64,000 bases of DNA, taken from NCBI GenBank assembly GCA_026214975.1, contig CM047810.1:40496806-40560805 (forward strand), in the 5' to 3' direction. Of the stretch, positions 45,690 through 59,470 are shown piece after piece. The notes below the pieces were generated by a model, which saw only the letters and a program-made list of their open reading frames with translations, made no database searches and was not told where the DNA came from. Position numbers and translations under genes: made by a program. Position 1 is the stretch's first letter. The number at the start of each line of letters is the position of its first letter. This DNA comes from Gentiana macrophylla (lineage: Eukaryota; Streptophyta; Magnoliopsida; Gentianales; Gentianaceae).

Positions 45690-48114
45690 TGGACTGCCCA
45701 TCTAGATTTAAGCTTTTCTGGAAACAACTTCAAACGTGAATTATATAAAAGTACTCGATCACCTATATGGAACTCACGACTATAGATTTTCTTATCATGA
45801 AAAGCTTTTATGCGTTCTTTGTAGATTCGAGCATTTTCATAAGAATCGAGTGAAATTCTTCTAGTTCACATTAATCGAAGTAATCTATGATCACCGGCGA
45901 CTTTAGGATCAAAGTTTAGAAATTTAATAGCCCATAAAGCTCGGTGTTCTAATTCAACAGGAGATGACAAGATTTTCCAAATACTAATTTGTGGGAGAAA
46001 CACCCAATCGGTGTTTTAAAAGGTACTGCTCTGATGCCCATAATGCATCATCAAGTCTTTCGCCAGATTTTACGATTCGAGTCCACTTTGTCTTCTCCAC
46101 GATTCTTTTAATTTCTCTATTAGACACCTCTACACTCGCCCACTAGTTTGTGGATGATAGGGTGTTCCAAGTTTATGAGTTACACCATATTTCTCAATTA
46201 TCTTAGTAAATGGTCGGTTACAAAAATGTGAACCTCTATCACTAATGATAGCCCTCGGAATGCCATATCGTGTGAATATATTCTTTTTAAGGAACCTTAG
46301 CACTACTCTGGTATCATTAGTGGGGAGAGCTTCAGCTTCTACCCATTTAGAAACATAATCTACCATTACTAGAATAAATCTTTTTCCAAAAGATATAGGG
46401 AAAGGTCCCATGAAATCTATGCCCCAAACATCAAATAGCTCACATTCTAAAATCGGTTGCATAGGCATTTCATGTTTTTTCGATATATTTCCCCATTTTT
46501 GACATGATTCACAAGATTTTGCATATTTATATGCATCTCTATATAGTGTAGGCCAATAGAAACCACATTGTAAAACTTTGAAAGCAGTTTTCCATCCTCC
46601 ATGATGACCTCCTGCCTCACGATCATGACAAAATGATAATACACTTAAAATTTCACTATCAGAATACATTTCCTAATTATTCCATCTCGAGCATCTTCGA
46701 AAAGATCCGGTTTATCCCAATAATAAAACTTTAAGTCGTAAAAGAACTTTTTTTTTTTTGCCAAGTCCAATGAGGTGGGATGTACTTACAGTGTAATGTA
46801 GTTAACAATATCCCCAAACCATGGCGAATCTTCCTTTGATGGTATTCTAGTTTTTAATAATCGCATGGTTGAAGGAGTATCTATCTTAAACAGCTTCTCA
46901 TCCGGAAACGAATCCTCGAATTTCTTTTCCTTTCCTTCATCATTATCCATCCGCTAGATGATCTCGCTACTACATTTTCACTTCCTTTTATCCTTAATTT
47001 CAATATCAATTCTCAAGTAATGTAATCCACCTAAGAAGACGCGTTTGGCATCTTTCTTACTTAAAAGATACTTCAGAGTGAATGGTCTCAGATAAGTATT
47101 ACCTTAGAACCAACAATATATGATCGAAACTTATCTAAGGCAAATATTACGCCCAATTGATTCTTTTCAGTAGTTGCATAATTGTCGAATTGCGTTTAAT
47201 GTGTGAGAAGCATAGTAGATAGCTTTGAGAATTTTGTTATACCGTTGACCTAAAACAGCTCCTACTGGCTAAATCACTTGCATCACACATAATTTCAAAC
47301 GGCAAATCCCAACTGGGTGCTACTAGATGGTGCAAAGAGTTAATTTCGCTTTTAGGGTCTTAAAGGCTTCCATACATTTATCATCAAAGTTAAAAGGTAC
47401 TTCTTTTCCTAGCAAATGACTCATGGGGCTTTGCTATTTTTGAGAAATCTGCAATAAACCTTCTATAAAATCCGCATGTCCAAGAAATCCTCTTAACGCT
47501 TTCAAATTAATTGGTGGAGGTAATTTTCAATTACTTGACTTTAGCTTTATCAACTTCAATTCCTACTTGAGATTCTATGACCTAGTACAATTCCTTCGAG
47601 ATACCATCAAATGACATTTTTCCCGATTTAGAACCAAGTTGGTATCTTCACGTTGTAAAAGCAGCGTTCTAAGTGTGATGCATTTATCAAAAGAATCTCC
47701 ATAAACACTAAAGTCGTCCATAAAATTTCTAAGAATTTCTCGATCATATCGTAGAAAATATTGCCATCATACATCATTTGAAAATGTAGCAGGTGCATTA
47801 CATAATCCAAACGGCATTCTTTTATAAGCAAAAGTTCCATAGGGACAAGTGAAAGTAGTTTTTCTCTATCTCCTAACGCAATGAATATTCGTAAATAACC
47901 TGAATAACCATCTAAAAAGCAGTAATACTTATGTCCACTCAATCTTTCCAACATCCGCACGATGAATGGAAGTGGATGATGATCCTTTTAGTATGATCAT
48001 TCGGCTCAAAGTCAATACACATTCGATATCCCGTAATTTCCTTGTCGGAATCCATTCATTTTATCATTTTCTTTTATTGTGAAACCTCCTTTCTTTGGAA
48101 CTACTTGAGTCGGA
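45690..48114 (-). pseudogene. Athila pol, second half (RT, RNase H, integrase)
   Basis: In element order: SPTQVVPKKGG (48114 onward), RMLERLSGHKYYCFLDGYSGY (47960), then in another frame the RT active site FMDDF (plus 47710-47724), a GFLGHAGFYRRF-like RNase H linker (about 47480), and an integrase frame 46669-46130. Integrase shows the HHCC finger (H...GGHHGG...C..C), the core Asp in WGIDFMGPF, the second Asp in ISDRGSHF, and YHPQTSGRV. The catalytic Glu region (VSNREIKRIVEKT) follows only after a frameshift at about 46130. The C terminus LEHRALWAIKFLNFD and [18 protein letters not shown] is typical of Athila. Many lesions. Confidence 0.9.
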
Positions 48115-49208
48115 CTTTCGATGAGAAAAATACACCCACTAAAATATTGGTCCCCGGCAACGGCGCCAATTTTGATGAGCTAAAATTTACCCCTCAAAAA
48201 TACATTTATAAAGACTCGCAGGCGTGGGTAAACTAACTCTAACCGGCAGAGTACCGTGTCGATTGCTGGGATAGCTACAGAGAGTCGAGGTCGTCCCAAG
48301 AGAAATGTGGTTGTGAGTACCAAAGCGTAACGTAGAACTTAGTCTAGGCGATCAAAGTTTTAAGTGGAGTGTTTATACTAATGCGAAAAAGTAAAGATTA
48401 TTCTAACGAGTTTAACTAGGTGATTAAAAAGCATAGCCGAGCCATGATCCAACAAAGTTATCTCCCCACGGAAAAACTTGATAAGGGAGTGTGTTTTATC
48501 CGATTCGATTCATATGATATTCACGGAGTCAACTTTTTATTCTTGCGTTAAAAATGAACGACTCTCACTTAACCCCCACACTCAGTTTATTAACCCTCCT
48601 TAGAGAGCTAACTACTTTAACATGGTTGACCGGAATAAAAAGCCGTTGAAAAACCTCACAAAAACATAATTTTAACGTATCACTTAGGTTGCCAATCTAA
48701 CGATTAAGACTATGGTTTAGTGATTTTAAAACATGTTTCGCACATCTCGTAAAAATAAGAATTTCACTTAGGCATAGTCCAGATCACACTTAGATTGTCA
48801 ATCTAACAATCGGGACTATGATTAGTGATATCCATATCTCACATCTCACCGCAAAATACATTTATAAGCTCGATGTAACCAGTGAAGAAAGTTGTCAATT
48901 TTATTCAAAGTTAGGAAAATGATCAAAACGGGTTTTAAAACATGAGTTTATCATACGAACGTTTAATTACGCTGCGCACACAACTCCCATCTCGTCTCCG
49001 AGGGTCGATTTCACCTGTTTCACATATTTTTGGCTATGAAAAGTTTAGCTATCCATATACACGGATTCTCGTCAACATGTCATGGATTAAATGGCGGAAA
49101 TTTTACATAATAGTCTTCATCACAATTATAAGTGAATTCTATTAAAACCAAATTAAAACCGAAATCCAATCATTTGTCAGATTCTCCTATATATGGATTC
49201 TACTACAG

Positions 49209-49242
<34 letters not shown>

Positions 49243-52200
49243 CGAGAATGGAAAAAAAACAAGAAACAACAAGAAATAAATAGCTAGATATAAATATAAC
49301 AATAATGAAAGAAAATAAAAGCAAACTTACTATTATAATGGTGATATCAAAAGTTTTGATATTACAACTATTTTAGCAACACAAACTTAACTTCGATAAT
49401 TAGAAGCATTCTAAACGATACTAATATTCTTAAATTTATTTCGTGTAAGCGCCTTATTTACAACCTAAAAACTAAAGAAAATAAGAAAGAGATATATATA
49501 TGGTGTATATATATTTTGGTGTATATATTATATATCCTCTCCGCTCTCTGAATGATCATTTATATAGGCCAAGTTCCAGGGGCCGGTCTACGCCGGGTAG
49601 GGGCCGGTCCACGCCGGGTGCAATGATTACATTCATCCCCCCTAATTTATATTTTTCGGATAAAAATTATATATTTTGGAATAAAACTTCTAAAATTCAT
49701 ATCTCGAGTTGTAGGCCTCCAAAAATCATGATTTAAACGTCATTAGAAAGCTCTCGGAAAACTCTACAACTTTCATGAAGGACACTTCTTCAGAAAACGC
49801 CTTTTTGATGGGCCATTCCCATTACGTGTCGTTTTCGGATTTTCATTGATCTGAATCGATTAAGCGACTTGACCATCATTTGAGTTGTACAAGTCCGATT
49901 GACTTGATTCAAAATGCGTTGGAAAGATTATTTGAAGATCTACAACTTTTATTAAGGCCACTTCTTCATAAAATGCCGTTTTGAAGGGCCATTTGTTCGT
50001 CGAAGATATAAATCGTTAGTGGCATCACTAACCATCGATCCACTGATCATTGATGGCTTAAGTTAGTGGCACACTCTTTTATCCCTAAAAACACCTCTTT
50101 TAGGCTTCAAACGTGTCGCATTTCAAGGATTTTGGTCAACATATAATTCGCAATAAACCACCAAAATACCAAACGTAAATCCGACACGACATTCCGGTTA
50201 CTAAACCGGTACATAAAACTAGGAAAACACATAAAAACACGATATTTTATAAAATAGTCAATGACTTATACATTTTTATGAAACTAAGGAATTAATGACT
50301 TAAAATGATATAAAAATGCTCAAAATGATATTAGAAACGGGTAAATTGTTATCAAAATAATGATGAATTTTTCCGTCATCACAACCCCACTTTTAGCTTT
50401 TGGTCGCCCCCGAACAAAATAAGCGATAAAATAAAATGAATGAGGAAAAATTCATGAAGATAAAAGGTATAAAGGACAACCAGATGATGCAACCATTCGA
50501 ATCATAACCACACGTTAACCTTAATATAAATGTATAACAGAGTGTGTGTGTGACAATGCTCTTTTCAATTTTTCACTATCCTCTCTTGAATAATTCAAGC
50601 AAACGCACAAATATCCATTCGAGCATAGCTCCCTAATGATTTTCCTAGGTATAAAGGCGATAGCTTCCACACAACATCCTCCTGTGTACTTATTAGGATA
50701 ATCCCTAAAGCATATCATTCGGATTTATACTGGGATAGTAAGAAGATAACTAGTTGTTGTTGTTGTTGTTTTTTTTTTTTTTTTTTTTTTTAGGATACTA
50801 ACATATCCGAACTCATTGTCAAAATCGACTATCTTTCAAGCGTCATGAGGTGAGATCGAATACATCAATACTTATCTAACTTTTCACTTAATTTCACATG
50901 TGTAGCATATGCCTCATTCCCAAGCAATAGGATGTTTCGTGATAACACCCTAGGTGGACTACTATCATCAGCAATCGGGAGCTTTTAAAACCTCGTAGTG
51001 ATATAGACGCGTTTCGTGATAACGCCCTACTACACTCAAATCATTGGTAGCTACATCCGGCATATAAATAGCTCACTTATTTTGACATTCTTTCTATCAC
51101 ATTCAAACCTTCGAGATATTCACGGTACATGTTCGTAAATTAGGTACTAAGCTCACGCTATTTCTAGAATAAACCACTGAATAATCCGAATGGGTACAGA
51201 TTTAAAATTTTCGCTTCAATATCAAAGGCTTATGTGAAGGAATTCATGTTATTTTACAAATAAATTTGAGGTTAAAATGTACTTTCGGTTCACATTGGTT
51301 ATATACATCCAAATCGATCATTACATCTTCAAATCCATGAAAAATATACCTTATACGATTCATTTTAATCAACTCAATAATGCTCGAAAGAGAATAAAAA
51401 ACTAAGGGTTTAAACACTTATCGCCATTTCTAAGCCAACCACGTTTCTACCCCCACTTACGATTTTGCATTATTCTCGTGAGTGTAAATGAGATAGAGAG
51501 GAAGACTTAGCTTATAAACCAAAAGAAAGGTGCTATCGAATCCCGTAATAACCATGAGAAAGCACGATCCGAATCCTGCACCAAAACAACCAAAACAAAG
51601 CAAACACGGGACATAGTCCTCGTGCCAAAGTATGCAATAGGGATATGGGAATAATAAGAAAATGGCCTCACACGTCGAGGAAAATTCGATAAGCAATACA
51701 TAGCACATCGCATAACAAACTTTAGATGGAAAAATAACCCACACGGGTAAAGCATGAACATCTAAGCATATATCGTATCATATGAGCATATATCATAGTC
51801 AAGTCGGCTATTCCTAGATTCATTTTTATTACACACGCTTTTATTAAAGCGGGAATACTCACCACTATACTACAAACGACTTAAATTTGAAGCAGACTAG
51901 ATCATAAAATGAAATGTAGTGAGAGAGTATTGAGTCTTTTATACCCAGATCCGAGAGGTTCAATAACCTAAGTCCAAGAAATGATACATTTGAATTTTTA
52001 TTTTTTTCTCCATCGGGATTTTCGGATAACCACCTAATCATTCCTCTTAATGACATTCAAACATTCATCCCGAGACTTGGTTGTGTTTTGTGTTCATCTT
52101 TCATCTGATTCTACATTTCATTAAGACTAGGCTTATTCAAACTATCTTTATTATTATTATCGGGCCGCCTCCCGGTAGCGCGCTTTTGTTTAACGTCGTT

Positions 52201-52394
52201 GGCTCGATTGTGTTGACTCTAAATAGACTCAATCAACCAAAATCTGAACTCAAGAAGATCAATAGCTTAAGAAAAGTGATCAAAGCGAGAACCATCGAAA
52301 TTAAATTGTCTAGAAACGCGTACCTCGCTTGGTTCTCGATGTTATCTCCTCCCGCCTAGAGAATCTTCTTTTATCACTGTCGAACCATCTTCTT

Positions 52395-53250
52395 TTGAAA
52401 ATCACCATAAAGCTCATCCATTGGGAGTATATGAATGAATCATAGAAAATTCATCCTCACAGAGTGGACGAATATAGTAATCCGGGACCGATATATCAGC
52501 TATTACCAACTCTCCCGGTGGCTTTACTAAAGATGGCCAATCAATCTCTCGCTCCTCTAACTCGTCATCTCCAAATCTTGCACTTTTTCTTCATGAATCG
52601 AATTATCAACCTCATTCTCATCCCGAACTTTTTCGGTGATAACATTTTCATCCCTAACCACCTCTATTGCACTTGTCTCCGCCTCTTTCACATACCTCAC
52701 TAATTCAATCAATTGCCCCACCTTGTCTTGAAGATTTCTTATAGCGAGTCAAGATTTACCTTGAACTCTCTGCATGTCCAACGATCGCTCTTCCAAGATC
52801 CGGTTCAATCGTTCTAGTTGCTCTATTTGATCTGTCGGTGAATTCTTCTTGTGGCATGGGGCGCACCGATCATATTGACTTTGATTCATCGGAGGTGAGT
52901 AGTAGTCCTCTTGCCATTCCGGCATAACGATCGGATGGTGAATATGGTTAAAGCTATCAACGTCTTGAGTATGAACACTTTGTAATCTGATAAGCATTAG
53001 GGTTCGGGTAACCCTCGTAATGTTGTGGCTCATAACCTCGAATAACCATAATTACGGTCCTGGTATGCACTTTAGGCACGCGATAATTCCATGAACCTTG
53101 GTTATTCACTGTTGATATTGAGGCTCGAGACCACAATTGTTGTTGATAAGGTTGGGTAGGGGTATTGTTGTTCAATTTGAGTAGTTTTGATTGAAAAATC
53201 CATCCATTTAAGCTCAATCTGCAAGATCTCGAGAAAACAACAATAAAACA
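52395..53250 (-). pseudogene. degenerate gag-like frame with coiled coil
   Basis: On the minus strand the text reads PEWQEDYYSPPMNQSQYDR, then DQIEQLERLNRILEERSLD, then after a stop NLQDKVGQLIELVRYVKEAE and RDENVITEKVRDENEVDN. Heptad-like Leu/Ile spacing suggests a coiled coil. It is in gag position downstream of the primer site, but I cannot show a gag domain. Stops and shifts make it inactive. Confidence 0.5.
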
Positions 53251-53537
53251 ATAAAAATTTCTTTTTTTTTTTTTCGTTTTTTTTTTTAAGTAAACACACG
53301 ATATTTAGACCCTCAAAAGTTATGGTTGCCGAAGGCCCTAATCCCGATTTTAGCCGGACTTACAAGATATCACCCTCCAGAAGAGGCTAAGTACCAAAGT
53401 CGTATTCAAACCGAGTTCAGGACAATATCACTTCAGCATCCATAGCTCTTTGTCGACATCTAAATAAAACAAGAAAATAAAAACCTAGGCCCAAGCCTTC
53501 GGTTCACTTACAAGATATCACAACAATATCACACATT

Positions 53538-53555
53538 TCCCCGGCAACGGCGCCA
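53538..53555 (-). other. primer-binding site, outer copy
   Basis: TGGCGCCGTTGCCGGGGA on the minus strand, next to the LTR end at 53561. An identical 18-mer lies inside the LTR at 53612-53595 and again in the left LTR at 48168-48151. Confidence 0.9.
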
Positions 53556-54650
53556 ATTTTTGATGAGAGAAAAATACACCCACTAAAATATTGGTCCCCG
53601 GCAACGGCGCCAATTTTTGATGAGCTAAAATTTACCCCTCAAAAATACATTTATAAAGACTCGCAACTGTGGGTAAACTAACTCTCTAACTGGCAGAGTA
53701 CCAGGTCGATTGCTAGGATAGCTACAGGAGTACGAGGTCGTCCCAAGAGAAATGTGGTTGTGAGTACCAAAGCGAACGTAGAACTTAGTCTAGGCGATCA
53801 AAGTTTTAAGTGGAGTGTTTATACTAATGCGAAAAAGTAAAGATTATTCTAACGAGTTTAACTAGGTGATTAAAAAGCATAGCCGAGCCATGATCCAACA
53901 GGTTATCTCCCCACAGGAAAAACTTGATAAGGAGTGTGTTTTATCTGATTCAGTTCATATGATATTCACGGGAGTCAACTTTTTATTCTTGCGTTAAAAT
54001 CAACACTCTCACTAACCCCCACACTAGGTTTATTAACCCTCCCTTTAGAGAGCTAACTCGCCTAACATGGTTGACCGGAATAAAAAGCCGTTGAAAAACC
54101 TCACAAAAACATAATTTTAACGTATCACTTAGGTTGCCAATCTAACGATTAAGACTATGGTTTAGTGATTTTAAAACATGTTTCGCACATCTCGTAAAAA
54201 TAAGAATTTCACTTAGGCATAGTCCGGATCATCACTTAGATTGTCAATCTAACAATCAGGACTATGATTAGTGATATCCATATCTCACATCTCACCGCAA
54301 AATACATTTATAAGCTCGATGTAACCGTGAACAAAGTTGTCAATTTTATTCAAAGTTAGGAAAATGATCAAAACGGGTTTTAAAACATGAGTTTATCATA
54401 CGAACGTTTAATTACGCGCACACAACTCCCATCTCGTCTCCCGAGGGTCGATTTCACCTGTTTTCACATATTTCGGCTATGAAAAGTTTAGCTATCCATA
54501 TACACGGATTCTGTCAACATGTCATGGATTAAATGGCGGGAAATTTTACATAATAGCCTTCTGTCAATTATGGCAGAATTCTATTAAAACCAAATTAAAA
54601 CCGAAATCCAATCATTTGTCAGATTCTCCTATATATGGATTCTACTACAG

Positions 54651-54756
<106 letters not shown>

Positions 54757-55902
54757 CGAGAATGGAAAAAAAACAAGAAACAACAAGAAATAAATAGCTA
54801 GATATAAATATAACAATAATGAAAGAAAATAAAAGCAAACTTACTATTATAATGGTGATATCAAAAGCTTGATATTACAACTATTTTAAGAACAATCGAA
54901 CTTTCGATAATTCCCCTGAAAGCATTACAACGATACTAATATTACTAAATTTATTTCGGCATAAGGCCTTATTTACAACCTAAAAACTAAAGAAAATAAG
55001 AAAGAGAGATATATATATATGGTGTATATATATTTTGGTGTATATATTATATATCCTCTCCGCTCTCTGAATGATCATTTATATAGGCCAAGTTCCAGGG
55101 GCCGGTCTACGCCGGGTAGGGGCCGGTCCACGCCGGGTGCAATGATTACATTCATCCCCCCTAATTTATATTTTTCGGATAAAAATTATATATTTTGGAA
55201 TAAAACTTCTAAAATTCATATCTCGAGTTGTAGGCCTCCAAAAATCATGATTTAAACGTCATTAGAAAGCTCTCGGAAAACTCTACAACTTTCATGATGG
55301 ATGACACTTCTTCAGAAAACGCCTTTTGATGGGCCATTCCCATTACGTGTCGTTTTCGGGATTTTCATTGATCTGAATCGATTAATTACTTGACCATCAT
55401 TTGAGTTGTACAAGTCCGATTGACTTGATTCAAAATGCGTTGGAAAGATTATTTGAAGATCTACAACTTTTATTAAGGCCACTTCTTCATAAAATGCCGT
55501 TTTGAAGGGCCATTTGTTCGTCGAAGATATAAATCGTTAGTGCATCACTAACCATCGATCCACTTGACCACTTAAGTTAGTGGCACACTCTTTTATCCCT
55601 AAAAACACCTCTTTTAGGCCGCAAACGTGTCGTTACTCGGGATTTTGGTCAACATATAATTCGCAATAAACCACCAAAATACCAAACGTAAATCTGACAC
55701 GCGACATTCCGGTTACTTAAACCGGCATAAAAACTAGGAAAAACACATAAAAACACGATATTTTATAAAATAGTCACGACTTATACATTTTTATGAAACT
55801 AAGGAATTAATGACTTAAAATGATATAAAAATGCTCAAAATGATATTAGAAACGGGGTAAATTGTTATCAAAATAACAGTGAATTTTTCCGTCATCACTT
55901 AC

Positions 55903-57374
55903 CCATTCACTATCTGATATGGGAAAGATTATTCCATTTCTAATAGCTTAATGACCTCTTTCTTAACGATTGTTTGCAAATTTGGGTTGAGGCGGCGTTG
56001 TGTCCGAATACAAGGTTTAGCTTCTTCATTCAAAATAATCTTGTGAACACAAATCTCAAGGGCTAATTCCTTTGATATCCTGCCATCGTCCATCCAAAAG
56101 CTTTCTTATGTTCTCTTAACATTCTTAGTAATTGATCCTCTTGTTCTTTTGTTAAGGTTGATGAAATGATAATAGGTAAATGATTATCATTTTCAAGAAA
56201 AGCATATTTCAAATTCGAAGGAAGTGGTTTCAACTCCGCATTCCTTGGTGGATCTTCTATTGATGGTTTTAAACCGGTCCTTCCATTTCCAATTTCAAAT
56301 TTTGATGCCATGGATGTTTAACAAACCCTCCTTTATCTAAATAAAGGATTACTTCTTTCATTTCAAGATATCATCTTCATCTTCTTTATAGATAGAAAAT
56401 GCCAAACATTCTTCTAATGTATTTTCATAATCTTTAGATTTGGCATCCCGAGATAGTAGAATATTCATCTATAAAAGAACATGATTCGGAGTTCTTTGTA
56501 TGGATGGTTTATAGCTTTGAAGATATTGAACTAAACTTTATCCTCATTAACTCTCAGTATTAGTTCACCTTTTTGAACATCTATCAAAGTCCTTCCTGTA
56601 GCTAGAAATGGTCGACCTAGAATAATTGGCGCTGAATATCCTTCTTCCATTTCCATTATTACAAAGTCTACTGGGAAGTAAAATTTATCAATTTTAACCA
56701 ACACGTCCTCGATTATTCCTTAGGATGTTTAATTGATCTATCTCGCCATCCGAAGGGTCATTTCAAGATTCGTAAGCTCTCCTATTCCTAGTTTCTTATA
56801 ATCCTCATAAGACATGAGATTGATACTTGCTCCTAGATCACACAATACTTTCTTAACAGAATCCTCCAATTTCACATGGGATAGTGAAACTACCAGGATC
56901 TTTAAGTTTAGGAGGTAGTCGATGCTGAAGTATTGCAGAACATTCTTCATTAAGGCATATATTCTCATATTCTTCTAATCGCTTTTTATTAGATAGGATA
57001 TCTTTAAGAAACTTTCCATAGGCAGGCATGTTGACTAAAGCTTCTATAACAGGGATATTGACATGAATATGACGAAAAGTGTCAAGGAAACGAGCATATT
57101 TCTTATCAGTTTTTATCTTTTTAATTTGATCTTTCGGTGGATAAGGCAAAGATTCTAGATTTATAGCCTTTGGTTCTGAAGTCATTTTCTCTTTTCCTTT
57201 CTCCTTGAATCTTTGAGCATTACTTGATCGCCAAGTTTCATTATCTTGAGATTTTTCCTTTAAAACATCCCCTGTATCAACTTTATCCTTCTCAGTTACT
57301 TTTAAATCTTCCTGTTTTTCTCCCTGATTTTCTCTGACATGTTCCTTAAATAGGGTTCTCAGGTCCTTATCCAT
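55903..57374 (-). pseudogene. Athila protease and RT N-terminal part
   Basis: The frame 57374-56853 ends RLPPKLKDPGSFTIPCEIGG, the conserved run-up to Athila protease. After a frameshift, 56968-56738 gives KKVLCDLGASINLMSYEDYK, with DLG-A as the protease active-site triad. 56311-56063 gives ELKPLPSNLKYAFLENDNHL and LTKEQEDQLLRMLREHKKAF, the linker to RT. The next part, in broken frames, reads DIKGISP, RTQRRLNP(N) and PISDSEWVS, where the Gypsy insertion interrupts RT. Confidence 0.9.
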
Positions 57375-57639
57375 AGGATCTTTCAGAATTCTAGGGACTT
57401 TTACCCATTTTTCACCTTCAATTTTGAGTTCAACATTATTACTTTTAAGAATTCTTCGATAGTTTCTTCCTCTTCATCAAGAAATTCAAGTTCGCCCTTT
57501 TCCTTTATGATATTACCATTTAAATCATTTTCTACCTCATTGTTTCTGCGTTTTACGCTCTAGTATCTTCACAATATTTCCTACTTCTCGTAATCACAAG
57601 ATTTACCTCTCTCGGGTTTCTTCAAGATTACTTGGTAAT

Positions 57640-59273
57640 CCTCCTGAGGTCTACTTGTTGTTACGTTCTCCTTCTCTACTCAAATGATCTTCCATATTCC
57701 TTAACGATGCTTCTATAGTTCTCATTCTCGTATCATGTCCACCCATAGACGTTTTCAACATAGTCATATCCTGTAGACTCGAACCTATAGAAGTTATCAT
57801 AGTTTCTATATTCTGAGCTTGAGTAGATACTACACCCATCATATTTTCCATTAATTTATCCCATTTATCAACTCCTTCAGGTTGGGTTGAACTTTGGGTG
57901 ACTGGTATAGTTTGAGTAGTATGTTGTGGATAAGATTTAGGTAACGATTGTAGGTTCTGATTTGATGTATTTCCTTGATGAACTTGATTACTATATGGAT
58001 TCTTATACTGAACTGGATATGGCGGTTGTCCTGGCTTATTAGGGTTTTCAGACCATCTAAAAGTTGGGTGCTCTCTTCTAATAGCATTAAAGGAGTTTGA
58101 ATACGCGTTGTTCAAATTCCTATGCTGTTGTAAAAAACTCACCTCTTCCCTTGAGTATCCTTCTGGTTCTTCTATCCCTAATGACACATTATCATGACTT
58201 GAGTAGTCATTTGATATGATAGTTTTCGGTTTTCTGATCCTACTAGCTCAGAGGTTGTCAAATTTCCTACTCAAATTCTCCAAGTGTGCTAGAACTTCCA
58301 TATTCGATGTGCATTCTCCCCGCAAATGCTACTTTCCTGGTGCTAGAACCGGTTTCCCACATTCTCGTTATTTTTGGAAATCTTTTCTATAGCATCGTAA
58401 ACTATTTGGGCTTCACTCATCATTAATGAACCACCACATGCATGATCTACATCTGCACGTGAATCTTTCCTTAATTTACGACAGAAAAGTTGGATTTGCA
58501 TATCTAAGGAATAACCATGATCGGGACAAGATCTTAGCAACTTTTAAATCTCTCCCACGCATTCCCAGCGTTTCTTGAGATCCTTGTCTAAAGTTGGCAA
58601 TTTCGACCTTTAATTCCAAATTTCTACCCGGAGTAAAATATCGCTTTAAAACTCGGTTTGAATTTCCTCCCAACTAGTCAATGAATGATGTGGGAGTGAC
58701 ATAAACCAATCCCGTGCTCTTCCTTTTAAAGAAAAGGAAACATAGACATCCTTGTTAATTCACGATGAGCACCTTGACTTTTAATGTATTGCACAATTCT
58801 TGAAAAGATAGAGATGGTGATGTGGATCCTCATCATCCTCTCCTAGAAATTGAGCTCTTGCGTCAATTAGACCAAAAAGATGAGATTTTATTTCAAAATT
58901 ATTTGCTCCTTCATTGGGTAAACGAATTGGATTATTAGTCCGGTTTATTCTTAAGGTCCGATCACAAATAGGTCTCGGATTTGGAGGGTTATTATTACGA
59001 TTGTTACGGTTCCGATTTTGATTATTTCTATTCGGTTATTTGGTATTGGTAGATCCCGATTAAGATTTTGGCCATGCCTCTTGAGCATGATCTAGCCCTT
59101 GTTCAGTGTTTCATCACTGTTTTGACCATTTTCATATTTTGATTTGATGATGATTCTCCGTCGTGATTTCACGACTAGTATGACCTTGTTTTTTTCTCGC
59201 GCTCATAACCGCTTTCGTAAGTATCTATGTCAGGCTTATAAGGAGTAAGTGGGGCCTTACTCTTTACGCTCAT
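57640..59273 (-). pseudogene. Athila gag
   Basis: Starts at the ATG 59273 (MSVKSKAPLTPYKPDIDTYE). In shifting frames: SFKGRARDWFMSLPHHSLTS, WEEIQTEF, LKRYFTPGRNLELKVEIANF, LLRSCPDHGYSLDMQIQLFC and VDHACGGSLMMSEAQ, all classic retrotransposon gag (PF03732) wording. A 178-codon frame at 58187-57651 (GYSREEVSFLQQHRNLNNAY, Pro/Gln-rich middle, then a helical NIETMITSIGSSLQDM) is the gag C terminus. Broken by several stops and shifts. Confidence 0.9.
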
Positions 59274-59447
59274 CAACTAACGAAAACCGAAAATAGTTGA
59301 AATCGATAAAGTAAAGATTGGTAACTTACTTATTAGGTAAGTACCAACGAAAAGAAAAATAGAAATGGGGTAAGAAGAGTGTTGACTTATCTCGAGACTT
59401 TTGAGTTAATATAAGTAGAAATCATTCGAACACAATGAATTAGCTGC

Positions 59448-59466
59448 GTTCCCGCAACGGCGCCCA
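59448..59466 (-). other. Athila primer-binding site
   Basis: Minus strand TGGGCGCCGTTGCGGGAAC, a variant of the tRNA-Asp site, a few bases from the LTR start. Confidence 0.82.
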
Positions 59467-59470
59467 AAAG

